Assembly (NCBI GenBank): GCA_026413225.1
Contig: CM048552.1
Coordinates: 53,707,001-53,771,000, forward strand
From: Otis tarda
Taxonomy: Eukaryota > Chordata > Aves > Otidiformes > Otididae
Direction: 5' to 3'
DNA: 64,000 bases
The position numbers were made by a program, and so were the translations under genes. The stretch's first letter is position 1, and each line of letters opens with the position of its first letter. Under the pieces are notes generated by a model, which ran no database searches, was not told the origin of the DNA, and saw only the letters and a program-made list of their open reading frames with translations. Below, piece after piece: positions 12,680 to 27,867 of the stretch.

Positions 12680-13800
12680 CAAGGAACTTTATAATTTGAC
12701 TGATTGATAGCTTGATTGATTCATCGCTTGATTGATGGATCTGAACTGATTTGTGGAATTATGCCTTAACTGAGCTTGGAATTTACCAAAAACTATGTGG
12801 TCTGGAATGATCAGGGAGGTATTTCTTTCTTGCTTTTAACCAAAATAAAACTGTAAAAAAGATCTGAATATTTTTTGCAAGGAGATAATTTTAAGAAAAA
12901 TTAAGAAAGCTGTATCTATGGACCCCCTTGTAAGAACTATATTTTCTGCCTAATGCCTAATATAGCTCTGGCCACAGACTTCTTATTTTAAGAGATTACT
13001 GATCTGTCTGGGGATTTTAAATCTATATGAATGCAAAAACCTTTTATCAAGGGGAATAGTCCTTTGCTGGAGGCTGAACGGTATGCAGCAGTAACCCCTT
13101 CCCTGTCGAGACACGAAGTCTTCTTATTCATGTAATAATGTGTTGTGATTTAGAACATCATGATAAATCAGTTCTTAAATAAAATCTATCATCCATGGAC
13201 AAAAGATATCTCCCAAATAATCCAAAGTCTGCAATTACATCAAGGGCAGATTTGAATTGCCTTGACTTCATTAATGTTTCTTATGCACCTGAAGCACCTG
13301 TAAGTCAGAATTAGTTTAACTGGGTCACATATAAAGAATTATAAAGTAGGAATGCTTAACAGCACAGGCCTCAGGAAGAGTTAGTTGCTTGAGAAAATAT
13401 TGAAGAGGCTTAGGCTGCCCAAGGTGAAAAAACATGTTAATGGGACTTTATAGCTATAGGCTTAATGCATGACCTTGATCACCTTGTTTGAAATATGCAT
13501 ACATATGCTGCAGTCCTACCTCCTCAGCTGCGTCTGTGAGATGGATGCCTCCATATATATTCCTAAGCAAGCAGTAAAACTCCAGCACAGTCATAGTTCA
13601 CTTTGGGATAAATCACAAGACTGGAGTGCTGCAACTGGTGCCTGTAAACTGCTCAGAAGGGACAGGCAACGAAGGAGGAGGGGGTTGTCCTCTATGAAAA
13701 AAAAAAAGAAAAAGTATTATTGACTGCTCAAAGTTGTCTTTGAAAAACAGTGATGAATAGTTGAGAGCTTGTGGGTAAAAATGAGAGGCCAAGTCAACAA
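12680..13800. other. Intergenic DNA, no feature recognised
   Basis: AT-rich sequence with short TGATTGAT repeats near 12697-12740. No gene, promoter or repeat family could be assigned. Confidence 0.5.
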
Positions 13801-13809
13801 ATGAAACCT

Positions 13810-16165
13810 CATGGTTGGCATTTATTACAGGGTGCCCAATTAAGGGGAGGATGTTGAGGAAGCTTTCTTACTTCAACCACAGGAAGAACCATGCTCACAG
13901 GCTCTGAGTCTGCTAGGAGACTTCAATTAACCTGACAGCTGCTGGAAAAGTGTCACAGAAGGCTGTAAGTCACCCAGGAGACTCCTGGAGCATGTTGATA
14001 ATGTTTTAATCCAGATGAAAGACAGACTAAACAGAGTAGAAGCACTACTGGACCTGCTGCTCACCAACACAAATGAATTAATTGGAGAGGTCAAGATTGG
14101 TGGCAGCCTGGGCTGCAGCCTAGGACCAGGCCCAGGCCCATCACAACCTTGAAGGATATGGGCCAGACAAAATGCAAAGTCAAGACCCTGAATTTTAGTA
14201 GAGCAAACTTTCAGTTGTTTAAGGAACTAATGGATGTGACCCTTTGGGAAACTGCCCTCAAGGTAAAGGAGCACAACAGAGCTGACAGCTATTTACAGAC
14301 ATTTTTCTTAGAGAACAAACATTTTTCATTCCCATATGTAAGAAAGTAGGCTAGGAAGACAGAAGACCAATATGTCTGAATAAGGACCTTCTAGTTGAAC
14401 TGCAGTGCACAAGTAGAGGAAGCAGGGACATGCGTACTGGGAAAAATATAGGGATGCTGTCCAGGTGCGTAGGGATGGGATCAGGAAAGCTAAGGCACAT
14501 CTGGTGCTGATTTTGGCAAGGGATGTGAAGAACAATAAGAAGGGCTTCTGCAGGTACATTGATCAGAAAAGGAAGACTAAAGAAAACGTACCCCCCAAAA
14601 AATAAGACAGGAGATCTAGTGACAACTGACATGGGCAAGGCTCAGGTTCACAGCAATTCTTTTCCTCACTTTTTACTGTCAATCTCTCTTCCCACACCTC
14701 TCAAGTCCCCAAACCTCAAGGCAGGGACTAGGGGATCAAAGTCCCTCCTGTCATAGGAAAAGATCAGATTCAAGACCATTTGAAGAACCTGAATGTAGAC
14801 AAGTCCTTGGGACCTGACGAGATTTATCCCAGAGTCCTGATGAAATTGGCAGATGTAGTTGCCAAGCCACTGTCCATAATAGTTGAGAAGTCACGGCAGT
14901 CAAGTAAAATCCTCAGTGTTGGAGAAAAAGGAATATCATACTCATTATTAAAAATTGTGTGATATTCCTTTAAAATAAGGAATAGTTAAAAAGGAGGACA
15001 ATGGGACCTACTGATTGGTCAGCCTCATCTCAGTGCCTAGCAAGATCATGCAGCAGATCCTCCTGGAATATATGTCAAAGTATATAGAAGACAGGGAGGT
15101 GATAGACAAGAGGCATGGATATGATGGAAGGACTGTTGGATAAGGAATTGGCTGGATTGTCACATCCAAAGAGTCAATGGTTCAATGTTCAAATAGAAAC
15201 CAGTAATAAGTGGTGTCCCTCAAGGGTCTGTGCTGGGACCGAAGTTGTTCCATATCTTCATCAATTACATAGATAGTGGGATTGAGTGCAGCCTCAGTAA
15301 GCCAATGGATGATGCCAAGCTGAGCACTGCAGCTGATTCACTAGAGGGAAGGGATGCTATCCAGAGGGACCTCGACATGCCTGAGGAGTGAGCCTCATGA
15401 AGTTCAACAAGTGCAAGGTCTTGCACCAGGGTCAGGGTCAACCCCAATATCAGTACAGACTGGGAGATAACTGATTGTTCAGTCCTGTAGAGAAAGAATT
15501 GGAGATACTGGTGGACGAAAAATTGAACATGAACCAGCAATGTACGCCTGCAGTGCGGAAAGCCAGTTGTATCCTGGGCTGCATAAAAAGAAGAATGGCC
15601 AGCAGGTCAAGAGAGGTGATTGTCTTCCTCTACTCCTCTCTCACAAGACCCACCTGGAGTGTTGCATCAAGCTCTGGGCTCCCCAGTACAAGAAAGACAT
15701 GGGCCCGTTAGAGCAGGTCCAGATGAGGGCCGTGAAAATGATCAGAGGGCTGGAATACCTTTCCCATGAAGAAAAGTTGAGGGAGTTGGGGTTGTTCAGC
15801 CTGGAGAAGAGAAGGCTGAGGGAAGACCTCATTGTAGCCTTTCAGTATATGAAGGCCACTTATAAGACTTTTCACCAGGGCCTATAGTGACAGGGCAAGG
15901 GGTAATGTTTTTAATTTGAAAGAAGGTAGACTTAGATTGGTCTTAAAGAAGAAATTTTCATTATGAAGGTGGTGAGACACACTGGAATGGGATGCCCGGA
16001 GAAGTCGTTGATGTTCTGTCAGTGGAAGTTTTCAAGGTCACATTGGGCAGGGCTTTGAACAATCTTGTCTAGTGAAAGATGGTCCTGCCCACTACAAGCG
16101 TGTGTTGGTCTAGATGATTTTTGAAAGTCTCTTCCAATACACACCATTCTATTATTCTATGGGGC
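13810..16165 (+). mobile_element. CR1 LINE, older and more decayed
   Basis: It begins farther into the 5' side of ORF2 than the first CR1: endonuclease-domain residues are recognisable (LLDLLLTNTNELIGEVKIGG near 14056). It continues through ARDVKNNKKGFCRYI (near 14519) and DKSLGPDEIYPRVLMKLAD, then reverse-transcriptase [18 protein letters not shown] (near 15212). The catalytic motif is altered to PMDDAKL. The C-terminal [20 protein letters not shown] and the tail ending CATTCTATTATTCTATGG follow. Many stops and indels indicate an old insertion on the same strand as the first CR1. Confidence 0.9.
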
Positions 16166-16169
16166 ACTA

Positions 16170-18390
16170 AGTCACACAGGCTCAAAGGAAGGACCTTAAT
16201 GAAAGCATTTATCCAATATCAGAGTAGTAGAAAAATTAGTCTTTGCATTTCTGACTGAAGTTCAGGAAAAGTTCTGTCATCATGTTGAAATATTCCAGTC
16301 CACTGTGAGCAGTACTTTCTACCTTTTCCAATTTAATAATGTTCTTTTTGCTCAACTGTTTTTTCTCAGGGGAAAATAGGAGGCAGAAATCTTTCTGTCT
16401 TGTACTCAGTACATCATTGTACAAAGCTTCATATCAGAAAATAAAGGTTAAGATATTTTTTCTTGAAGATAAAAAAAAATCATTACTTATTTCAAATATT
16501 AATAAGGTCGCCCATTAAATTAAAGGAACTAAAGGGCAGTTACAAAATTATTTCCTCCATCTGGTAACTTTGCAAGATCTCTTTGCATTTCCTTCTTTGT
16601 TGAGACTAAAAATAAATGTCTATGATTGTAAAAAAAAAAAAATTAACAAGTCCAGATATGTGGTCAAAATTTTGAAGGACTAGAAAAAATTAGTTTTTAG
16701 GAAAGCATACAGACTGCTCCAGGACCGTGCTGCTACATCAGGTGTTTGGGAGAAGGATAGAGGCCTAGCGTAAACCCAGGAAAACACATTTGCAAAGGAT
16801 CAAAAGAGTTAAGAAGTAAATCTACTAGGGAACAGACTCTGATATGAGTGAATAGAACCGAGTAAGATACAGAATTTGAAGGAAATATGTATGCTACAGA
16901 ACTACACACCCTCCCACCGTTCCCCCACCCCCCAAAATTTCTCCTCTATGGTATGTGCCCTTCCCAATAGATTCACTTCCATGATAACGTAGTTCACAAC
17001 CCATAACCCACAGTGGTGTCAGCAGGTGAAACAACCATGAAATAGATCATCAGGACAGACTTTGGCTCCAAATCCACATGTTATTCTGCTTTTATACTCT
17101 CTATATGATGTTATTGTGGTGTTTGTCTTCTCTAGACAAAAGCCTCTCTGAAATGATACCACATGTCTCAGCAATTTCTCACGCTCAGGGTGCAACCCGG
17201 TAATGGTAAACCAGCATCACTGACCCGCTCTTAAAACTGATCCCTCCCATCTCCAAAACTCCACAAGACAGTCTGTGATACTACATTTATTGAAAGAAAA
17301 AAGTGAAAGAAGCCAAAAGATTGCATTTTCAATCATATGACTTAATCACCAGGGCATCCTATTCTTTCCCAGATTGTACTACATGTTTTTGAACATGACA
17401 GTCCTCTATCCAACTCACCCCCCAAAATAATCATTTTATGTGTATTCAGTTTATCCCACATTACAAACCTCATGGGCTGGAAAAAGCCATGCCCTATTTT
17501 ATCTCAGCAGTACTCAGGAAATAATTGTTTGATTAAGCCACTTGATTTATATAATTTTATTCAAGAAATGCCTGCAACTTTACCTCTGTTTTTCGTAAAG
17601 AAAACATACACACTGTATTTTGGGATTTTTTCTTTTTTTTGCACAACTGCTAATTCTCACTGACAGAATTCCTGAAGTACAATGTAAAGGAAGCAGAAAA
17701 ATAAACTCTTAAAATAAGAACATACAAATGAATGTGTTTGCTTATTGTGCTTAATCAAAAGAAATACATTGCAGAAAAACATGAGACTATGGTTCATCAA
17801 AATATTAGTATGAGAACGCAGAAAAATGAGGGAAACAGTGAAATAACTTCTCTGTGTTCTTACGAGATGTTGAAGGTGATTTGAGAGAGCTGTTCTTCAC
17901 ATTAACGTTTCTGGTGAAAAAAAACCATCTTCCTATTACTTTTTATTAGCTCCAAGTAGAGCTAAATAGGGCACTATGTCCGAAGGTTTCATTATTTTTA
18001 AGAGATGAAGCCGTGTTACGGGAAACAAGGCATAACCCAGATACAGAGCCGAGTGGCTACTTTGTGTTACTTGCTTGTTTTCAAAGCTAATTTACGCTAA
18101 GAAAATGCCTCGAGATTACCTCCAGTTTGCACTACTTTGATGAAAAACCGTCTCAGGAACATGAATCCGCTGCCACTGTCACAGTGCTGTCAGAAACAAA
18201 GTTTTAATTCAAAAGGAAAAACAAAAATTTCAACGTCCAGCTCTGCGTGCAACCCCCAAACTGAGGGATTATTCACTTGCCTGGAACTCACTTTAACTCT
18301 CAGGTAAAAAAAACTCCGAAAGAGAAAAATATATTCTGTCCTCAGCAAGCATGTTAAGAAATGGGGTGCCGCGGTCACGGTTTTTTTACG
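16170..18390. other. AT-rich intergenic DNA left of the mirror array
   Basis: No gene, histone stem-loop or repeat family is recognised in these 2.2 kb. Confidence 0.5.
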
Positions 18391-18416
18391 AAAAACACAC
18401 TTTTTTGAGAAGGAAG

Positions 18417-18503
18417 AAACACAAGCCGAGCGGCAGAGCTCTGGGCGGCGGGGCGGGGCTGGCTCGAGAATCCACCAATCAGCGCCCGCAGCGCTGCTAT
18501 AAA
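18417..18503 (+). promoter_or_regulatory. H1 promoter (left H1)
   Basis: Classic H1 layout: the H1 box AAACACA (18417-18423), a GC box GGGGCGGGG near 18450, CCAAT (18475-18479) and TATAAA (18498-18503). The ATG overlapping the TATA box is not a start codon. Confidence 0.92.
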
Positions 18504-18559
18504 TGGGGGAGCCACGGCAGTCGCTGCTGCCGCCGCGCTCCAGTCCGCGCAGCATCGTC

Positions 18560-19243
18560 ATGTCCGAGACCGCTCCCGCCCCGGCTGCTGAGGCAGCCCC
18601 CGCCGCCGCCCCGGCCCCCGCCGCCAAGGCCGCCGCCAAGAAGCCGAAGAAGGCGGCGAGCGGCTCCAAAGCCCGCAAGCCCGCGGGGCCCAGCGTCACC
18701 GAGCTGATCACCAAGGCCGTGTCCGCCTCCAAGGAGCGCAAGGGGCTCTCCCTCGCCGCCCTCAAGAAGGCGCTGGCCGCCGGCGGCTACGATGTGGAGA
18801 AGAACAACAGCCGCATCAAGCTGGGGCTCAAGAGCCTCGTCGGCAAGGGCACCCTGGTGCAGACCAAGGGCACAGGTGCTTCTGGCTCTTTCCGCCTCAG
18901 CAAGAAACCTGGAGAAGTGAAGGAAAAAGCTGCCAAGAAGCGACCCGTGGCAGCTAAGCCCAAGAAGCCGGCAGCCAAGAAGCCCGCCAGTGCTGCCAAG
19001 AAGCCTAAGAAAGCGGTGACAGCGAAGAAGAGCCCCAAGAAAACTAAGAAAGCGGCAGCCACTGCGGCTAAGAAAGCAGCCAAGAGCCCCAAGAAGGCGA
19101 CGAAGGCTGCGAAGCCCAAGAAGGCGGCGGCAGCAGCCAAGAGCCCGGCCAAGGCGAAGGCGGTGAAGCCCAAAGCAGCCAAGCCCAAGGCAGCCAAGCC
19201 CAAGGCAGCCAAGGCGAAGAAGGCGGCGCCCAAGAAGAAGTAA
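18560..19243 (+). CDS. H1: Linker histone H1 (left copy)
   Basis: The product has 227 residues and binds linker DNA at the nucleosome dyad. An alanine/proline-rich N-terminus ([14 protein letters not shown]) precedes a winged-helix globular domain at about 44-117 ([15 protein letters not shown] through [11 protein letters not shown]), then a lysine/alanine/proline-rich tail of about 110 residues with SPKK phosphorylation motifs ([17 protein letters not shown]) and the end [10 protein letters not shown]. The ATG at 18560 lies 57 bases after the TATA box; a longer in-frame reading would start inside the TATA box. No intron. Mirror partner of the H1 at 27148, from which it differs in the N-terminus, at several globular positions (G95/S, Q101/R) and in the tail. 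Confidence 0.98.
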   Translation: MSETAPAPAAEAAPAAAPAPAAKAAAKKPKKAASGSKARKPAGPSVTELITKAVSASKERKGLSLAALKKALAAGGYDVEKNNSRIKLGLKSLVGKGTLVQTKGTGASGSFRLSKKPGEVKEKAAKKRPVAAKPKKPAAKKPASAAKKPKKAVTAKKSPKKTKKAAATAAKKAAKSPKKATKAAKPKKAAAAAKSPAKAKAVKPKAAKPKAAKPKAAKAKKAAPKKK

Positions 19244-19285
19244 GCCTTCGTGGAAGAAAAGTCTTGCTCCGCTCTTAAACCCAAC

Positions 19286-19301
19286 GGCTCTTTTAAGAGC
19301 C
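19286..19301 (+). promoter_or_regulatory. Histone mRNA 3' stem-loop (left H1)
   Basis: GGCTCTTTTAAGAGCC then ACCC, with a purine-rich AAAAAGGGCTGAAA about 14 bases downstream. Confidence 0.94.
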
Positions 19302-19329
19302 ACCCAAGTTTTCTTAAAAAGGGCTGAAA

Positions 19330-19890
19330 TAAGGTGTGGGATGTTTTTTGTTTGCTGGGGGTTTTTTTGTCTTGTGGATAAGTGACGACGGTACCTTTAT
19401 TATGCTTCGAATCTGCCCCATAGGGACGCGCATAAAGCGTGCACTGGGACTTGAAGAAACTTCACCACTTCAGGAGCAGCTCTTGATGGTCCTCTAATCG
19501 TTTTAAGTACTTAGGGACCTGAAATTCATTCCTTTGTTTTCAGTCTTGTATCCAGTGCTTAACACCTGATTTGCCGCATCCGTGTGTGTAAGTAGGTGAG
19601 GGGGGGGCCAGAGAGGGCTGCTGCAGGCTATGAGACTGTTCACCTCACCGGTAAGTAAGATAGGATGGGAGAGGGAAAGATGAATTTTGTACTTGTAAGT
19701 AGAGCCTTAGGAACTAAATAATTAAAAGCTCATGTTTTATAGTATTAGAATATATAAAATTCTTACCTGCACACACAATAAAACATTTTTAAAAACCCTC
19801 TAACACAGCATTTGTAAAAAATAACGAGGGAGTTAATAAGAAAAAAAAAATGAAGTTTTCAAGAACACTTCTAAGTAATTTAGCTCTTTA
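19330..19890. other. AT-rich spacer between H1 and H2A
   Basis: No gene or repeat recognised. The matching spacer of the right arm (26640-27080) is GC-rich and unrelated. Confidence 0.5.
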
Positions 19891-19904
19891 GTGATCAAGT
19901 GGGT

Positions 19905-19920
19905 GGCTCTGAAAAGAGCC
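19905..19920 (-). promoter_or_regulatory. Histone mRNA 3' stem-loop (H2A copy 2)
   Basis: On the minus strand GGCTCTTTTCAGAGCC, followed by a downstream element TAAAGAGCTAAA. Confidence 0.94.
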
Positions 19921-19968
19921 TTTGGGTTTCTCTGGGAAAAGCTTCCCGGGTGTTTTTCTTCGATGCGC

Positions 19969-21120
<1,152 letters not shown>

Positions 21121-21156
21121 GCTGCCTCTGCGCCCTGTGCCAGACCTCCACCCAAA

Positions 21157-21172
21157 GGCTCTTTTAAGAGCC
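21157..21172 (+). promoter_or_regulatory. Histone mRNA 3' stem-loop (H2B copy 3)
   Basis: GGCTCTTTTAAGAGCC, 37 bases after the stop, with ACTAAAGGAGCTGA downstream as processing element. Confidence 0.94.
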
Positions 21173-22454
21173 ACCCAACTTTTCACTAAAGGAGCTGATG
21201 CTGTATTCAAGTATTTTTAACTGGCTAATGTTTTGGGGTTTTTTTAATTTTTTTTTCTTTGTTAAAAAAAAAAACAATAGCACTGTGAAAGCACTGTCAG
21301 TTCTAAGGAACCTGCCAACTATCTGTTGGTGATGAGCAATGTATTCTACATACTATATCTGCTTCAGTGGAGCACAGAATGGTCATGATTTGCCAAAAAT
21401 ACCCTGGGAGCATTCTTCACTTTTCTGTCTGGTTTAGGGGAGGTGTCATAATTCATAAATGATGTCGTTTTTCTCCTTAAATGCCACAAAATCAGGTTAA
21501 GATGACCGTGTGCGCCCCCGCCCCCCTGTTTTTTTTTTGTTTTGGTTTTTTTTTCCGCTCAGCAAAATACTTCATCCTCAGGTTCCCGAGGGAAGCAGCA
21601 AACCGAAGAGCTTCACAGCGCTCTCGGCCGCGTAGCGCGCAGCACCGCATGTGGTCCCCGGCACAGGCTCGTTCCCCGGCTCTCTCCCGCTTCTCCCCGC
21701 ACCGCCCTCTTCCCCTGCACACCGTCAACCCCGCAGCCGAGCAGCCCGCGGGAGCGAGGGCCGGCAGAACGGAGCCGGAGCCGCGTAGCTGCTTGGCTCG
21801 TTGGTCGGACCTGAGTGAGAACTGCACGGCGCGCCCCCGCAGGCGGGCCAGGCGCGGCGCAGCTCCAGAGAGGGCGCTGATTGGTCGCGGGGGAGCGGGC
21901 GGCTCCGGGCCCGTCCTCGCTTCACCGTGGCGCGCTCCTCCGCCGAGAGCCGGGCCTCACACCGCGGCGCCGGAGCAGCCAGGAAACGGCCGCCTTACGC
22001 CAAGCGTCGGCTGCCACCTGCGCCTACAGCGTTCCCGCCGCGGCCCTGAACCGAACGCGGTTACTGAGCGCGAGGGAGCAGCGAGCACTCTGGGGAGGAG
22101 GCGGCCGTTGAGCGAGGCCGTTGAGCCCCCTGTGGTGGGGCTGGGAGGGCGGTGCCGGGGAGCGGGCTGGGAAGAGGCCAAGGCCCAGGCGTGGGCGGCA
22201 GGACTCTGCTACACCGATCGCCTACTGTTGTTGCCGGAGGCGGCTCACGCGTTCCCGCTCAGGCAGCGAGGGAGCCGGCGCCAAAGCGTTCTCAAAGGCC
22301 CGAAAAGAGCAAAGCGGCCAGGCCGGGGCAGGCCGTGCAGAGTGGAGGAAGGGCGGCCCCGCTCAGCGTCCCTGGAGACCAAGGGGGCGGGGCGGGGCGG
22401 GGAGAGGGCGGGTTGTCTCCAGCGAAGCGCGGGCTTTTCGAATGCTCGCGTCGC

Positions 22455-22511
22455 CCAATGGCAGCCGGCCTCGCACGGACAGCCAATCGGCAGAGAGATT
22501 CGGCTATAAAT
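22455..22511 (+). promoter_or_regulatory. H3 promoter (left H3)
   Basis: Two CCAAT boxes (22455-22459 and 22483-22487) and TATAAAT (22505-22511), about 75 bases before the ATG. The mirror set for the other H3 is at identical distances. Confidence 0.92.
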
Positions 22512-22539
22512 GTCGGCGCCGCGTGAGCCGCTGCCATAG

Positions 22540-22995
<456 letters not shown>

Positions 22996-23057
22996 GCCTC
23001 CTGCCACAGCCCCTCCCTGGTTTCGGCAGACACTGAGGCAGCCCACATAGACCCAAA

Positions 23058-23073
23058 GGCTCTTTTAAGAGCC
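23058..23073 (+). promoter_or_regulatory. Histone mRNA 3' stem-loop (left H3)
   Basis: GGCTCTTTTAAGAGCC with TAAAAAGAGCCGAGG about 14 bases downstream as U7 target. Confidence 0.95.
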
Positions 23074-23452
23074 ACTACATGCACAGTAAAAAGAGCCGAG
23101 GCACTATAATTTCAAATCAAAAGATGTCTTCTTTTATAGTGAAGGTTCCACTGAGTATTGACACACCCCAGTCACTCAGCATGTGTCACATTTGCAGAGA
23201 ATTTGTAAGTACATAAATTTGTTATTATTTATTGTTTTAGTTACGGTAATAAATCTGGGGCACTTGAAATGCATGGGGATTTAAAAGCTCAGAAGTTGGT
23301 ACACCAAGCAAAAATTGGTCATGAAGCCCATTTACACGGTCATTCTCAAGACACTGAAAAATTCTGTTACTAAAAACTTAATTAGCCTTCATAATTATTC
23401 CTTATTGCTATATAATGAAAGGATCAACAGCTCTTTTTATTGTACATGTGGT
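23074..23452. other. Spacer at the centre of the mirror array
   Basis: AT-rich DNA between the convergent H3 genes. It contains the short inverted repeat CACTATAA (23102-23109) / TTATAGTG (23134-23141). No other feature recognised. Confidence 0.6.
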
Positions 23453-23468
23453 GGCTCTTAAAAGAGCC
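23453..23468 (-). promoter_or_regulatory. Histone mRNA 3' stem-loop (right H3)
   Basis: Minus-strand GGCTCTTTTAAGAGCC, then AATAAAAAGAGCTGTTG as downstream element. The 3' UTR between stop and stem-loop is shorter than and different from that of the left H3, so the arms stop matching right at the stop codon. Confidence 0.95.
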
Positions 23469-23498
23469 TTTGTGTTTGGTGGCAACAAAGCAAGGCGC

Positions 23499-23954
<456 letters not shown>

Positions 23955-23982
23955 CTATGGCAGCGGCTCACGCGGCGCCGAC

Positions 23983-24039
23983 ATTTATAGCCGAATCTCT
24001 CTGCCGATTGGCTGTCCGTGCGAGGCCGGCTGCCATTGG
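23983..24039 (-). promoter_or_regulatory. H3 promoter (right H3)
   Basis: On the minus strand TATAAAT (23983-23989) and two CCAAT boxes (24007-24011, 24035-24039), exact mirror of the left H3 promoter. Confidence 0.92.
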
Positions 24040-25386
24040 GCGACGCGAGCATTCGAAAAGCCCGCGCTTCGCTGGAGACAACCCGCCCTCTCCCCGCCCC
24101 GCCCCGCCCCCTTGGTCTCCAGGGACGCTGAGCGGGGCCGCCCTTCTTCCACTCTGCACGGCCTGCCCCGGCCTGGCCGCTTTGCTCTTTTCGGGCCTTT
24201 GAGAACGCTTTGGCGCCGACTCCCTCGCTGTCTGAGCGGGAACGCGTGAGCCGCCTCCGGCAACAACAGTAGGCGATCGGTGTAGCAGAGTCCTGCCGCC
24301 CACGCCTGGGCCTTGGCCTCTTCCCAGCCCGCTCCCCGGCACCGCCCTCCCAGCCCCACCACAGGGGGCTCAACGGCCTCGCTCAACGGCCGCCTCCTCC
24401 CCAGAGTGCTCGCTGCTCCCTCGCGCTCAGTAACCGCGTTCGGTTCAGGGCCGCGGCGGGAACGCTGTAGGCGCAGGTGGCAGCCGACGCTTGGCGTAAG
24501 GCGGCCGTTTCCTGGCTGCTCCGGCGCCGCGGTGTGAGGCCCGGCTCTCGGCGGAGGAGCGCTCCACGGTGAAGCGAGGACGGGCCCCGAGCCGCCCGCG
24601 CCCCCGCGACCAATCAGCGCCCTCTCTGGAGCTGCGCCGCGCCTGGCCCGCCTGCGGGGGCGCGCCGTGCAGTTCTCACTCAGGTCCGACCAACGAGCCA
24701 AGCAGCTACGCGGCTCCGGCTCCGTTCTGCCGGCCCTCGCTCCCGCGGGCTGCTCGGCTGCGGGGTTGACGGTGTGCAGGGGAAGAGGGCGGTGCGGGGA
24801 GAAGCGGGAGAGAGCCGGGGAACGAGCCTGTGCCGGGGACCACATGCGGTGCTGCGCGCTACGGGGCCGAGAGCGCGGTGAAGCTCTTCGGTTTGCTTCT
24901 CTCGGTTGCCCGTGATATGGCAAACGGGGCGGGGGGGAAGCCTTGGCGGGAGCATTTTCCTGAGCGGAAAGAAGAAAGAACGTGGGGGAGGTGCACACTG
25001 TCATCTTGAACTGGCTGTGCTCTCTATGTATCCTCATTAGCACCAGAGGTCCTCGCGGGGAAAAAGAGCAAGCAGCACTTGTCGAGACCACACCTCATTT
25101 TACGGCCTTGAAAGAAAACACGGACATCGTTCGTTTATTGTAACACCTCCCCTAAACCGCACAGAGAAGTAAAGAATGCTCCCAGGGTATTTTTGGCAAA
25201 TCACGAGTGTTCTGTACTCCCCTGAGGCAGATGTACAACAGATCACTTACTGAGAATAGGTATCTGCTAGGTTCCTTACAACTGACAATGCTTTCATAGT
25301 ACAATTGCTCTTTTATTATTACAAAAAAAAAAAAAAGGTAAAGAACAATTGAGCACAGCATCAGCTCTTTTAGTGAAAATGTGGGT

Positions 25387-25402
25387 GGCTCTTAAAAGAG
25401 CC
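25387..25402 (-). promoter_or_regulatory. Histone mRNA 3' stem-loop (H2B copy 4)
   Basis: Minus-strand GGCTCTTTTAAGAGCC, followed by TAAAAGAGCTGATG (complement at 25359-25372) as downstream element. Confidence 0.95.
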
Positions 25403-25441
25403 TTTGGGTCGAGGAGGTCTGGCACAGGGCGCAGAGGCAGC

Positions 25442-26542
<1,101 letters not shown>

Positions 26543-26590
26543 GCGCATCGAAGAAAAACACCCGGGAAGCTTTTCCCAGAGAAACCCAAA

Positions 26591-26606
26591 GGCTCTTTTC
26601 AGAGCC
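26591..26606 (+). promoter_or_regulatory. Histone mRNA 3' stem-loop (H2A copy 3)
   Basis: GGCTCTTTTCAGAGCC, with the downstream element AAAAGAGCTTGAA at 26622-26634. Confidence 0.95.
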
Positions 26607-26639
26607 ACCAACAAATTCAGGAAAAGAGCTTGAACTTCA

Positions 26640-27080
26640 TGGAATAAAAATACCAGAGAGACGGAGCACTTTTTGAAATGTTCGCTCTTAGACTGACGCA
26701 AAACACCCGCACCAGCTGCGGCGACACCGCCCCGTACACCCCACCCGACCCCGCTTTGGTTCCCTATCCCGCTCAGGGGGCGGGATTGGGGCGGGTCCGT
26801 CTGGGCTCCCGGAAAGAAACTCAGCCCTTCCCCAACCGCAGCCAATCCCTGCGCCGTCCCAGCTTTGTAAAGCCCAGTATCAGCGCGATGTTTCACTCTT
26901 CCCCCGCTGAACAGACAGCGGGCTGATGAAGTAGCCTAGAGTTTGCTGGGCTGCCCATCCGTCCCTCCCCAAACTGGAACAGAGCGTTTCTGCCAGCAGG
27001 CTGCCATTCCTTTGGACACCTCCCTGTTATCTCCTTCCTCTAAACGGGTAGTACCCACAGCGATTCAGCATTTTTAAGAA
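26640..27080. other. Spacer between H2A and right H1
   Basis: Moderately GC-rich with CCAAT at about 26843 and no TATA or histone frame. Not homologous to the left-arm spacer 19330-19890. Confidence 0.45.
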
Positions 27081-27089
27081 AACTTGGGT

Positions 27090-27105
27090 GGCTCTTAAAA
27101 GAGCC
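27090..27105 (-). promoter_or_regulatory. Histone mRNA 3' stem-loop (right H1)
   Basis: Minus-strand GGCTCTTTTAAGAGCC, then ACCC and the purine-rich TTAAAAATGCTGAA, similar to the left H1. Confidence 0.94.
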
Positions 27106-27147
27106 GTTGACTTTAAGAGCGGAGCAAGACTTTTCTTCCACGAAGGC

Positions 27148-27822
27148 TTACTTCTTCTTGGGCGCTACCTTCTTCGCCTTGGCCACTTTGGGCTTGGCCG
27201 CCTTAGGCTTGGCTGCTTTGGGCTTCACCACCTTCGCCTTGGCCGGGCTCTTAGCTGCCACCACCGCCTTCTTGGACTTGCCAGCCTTACTTGCCTTCTT
27301 GGGGCTCTTGGCTGCTTTCTTGGCCGCGCTGGCCGCCGGCTTCTTCGCTTTTTTGGGGCTCTTCTTCGCAGCCACCGCCTTCTTGGGCTTCTTGGCAGCA
27401 CTGGCGGGCTTCTTGGCTGCCGGCTTCTTGGGCTTGGCTGCAGCTGGCAGCTTCTTGGGGGCTTTTTCCTTCACTTCGCCAGGCTTCTTGCTGAGGCGAA
27501 AAGACCCAGACGCACCAACACCCTTGGTCCGCACCAGGGTGCCCTTGCTGATGAGGCTCTTGAGCCCCAGCTTGATGCGGCTGTTGTTCTTCTCCACATC
27601 GTAGCCGCCGGCGGCCAGCGCCTTCTTGAGGGCGGCGAGGGAGAGCCCCTTGCGCTCCTTGGAGACGGACACGGCCTTGGTGATCAGCTCGGTGACGCTG
27701 GGCCCCGCGGGCTTGCGGGCTTTGGAGCCGCTCGCCGCCTTCTTCGGCTTTTTGGCGGCGGCCTTGGCGGCGGGGACCGGGGCGGCGTCGGCGGGCGCTG
27801 CAGCGGGGGCCATCTCCGCCAT
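27148..27822 (-). CDS. H1: Linker histone H1 (right copy)
   Basis: 224 residues. The N-terminus [15 protein letters not shown] is followed by the globular domain at about 41-114 ([15 protein letters not shown] through [13 protein letters not shown]) and a lysine/alanine-rich tail with KKSPKKAKK and KSPKKASKA motifs, ending [11 protein letters not shown] chose the ATG at 27822; a second ATG three codons later (residue 4) is possible. The open frame extends 14 codons upstream without an ATG. Mirror partner of the left H1 but clearly a different H1 subtype: the pair differs throughout the tail and at globular residues, unlike the H3 and H2A pairs. Confidence 0.97.
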   Translation of the reverse strand: MAEMAPAAAPADAAPVPAAKAAAKKPKKAASGSKARKPAGPSVTELITKAVSVSKERKGLSLAALKKALAAGGYDVEKNNSRIKLGLKSLISKGTLVRTKGVGASGSFRLSKKPGEVKEKAPKKLPAAAKPKKPAAKKPASAAKKPKKAVAAKKSPKKAKKPAASAAKKAAKSPKKASKAGKSKKAVVAAKSPAKAKVVKPKAAKPKAAKPKVAKAKKVAPKKK

Positions 27823-27867
27823 GGCAGCGGCGCGGACAGCACTGGGCGGCACGGGCGGCGGCACCCC

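Noticed and set aside
18503..18559. N-terminal extension of the left H1
   Set aside because: Its ATG overlaps the TATA box, so it cannot be in the mRNA; MSETAP at 18560 is the normal H1 start.
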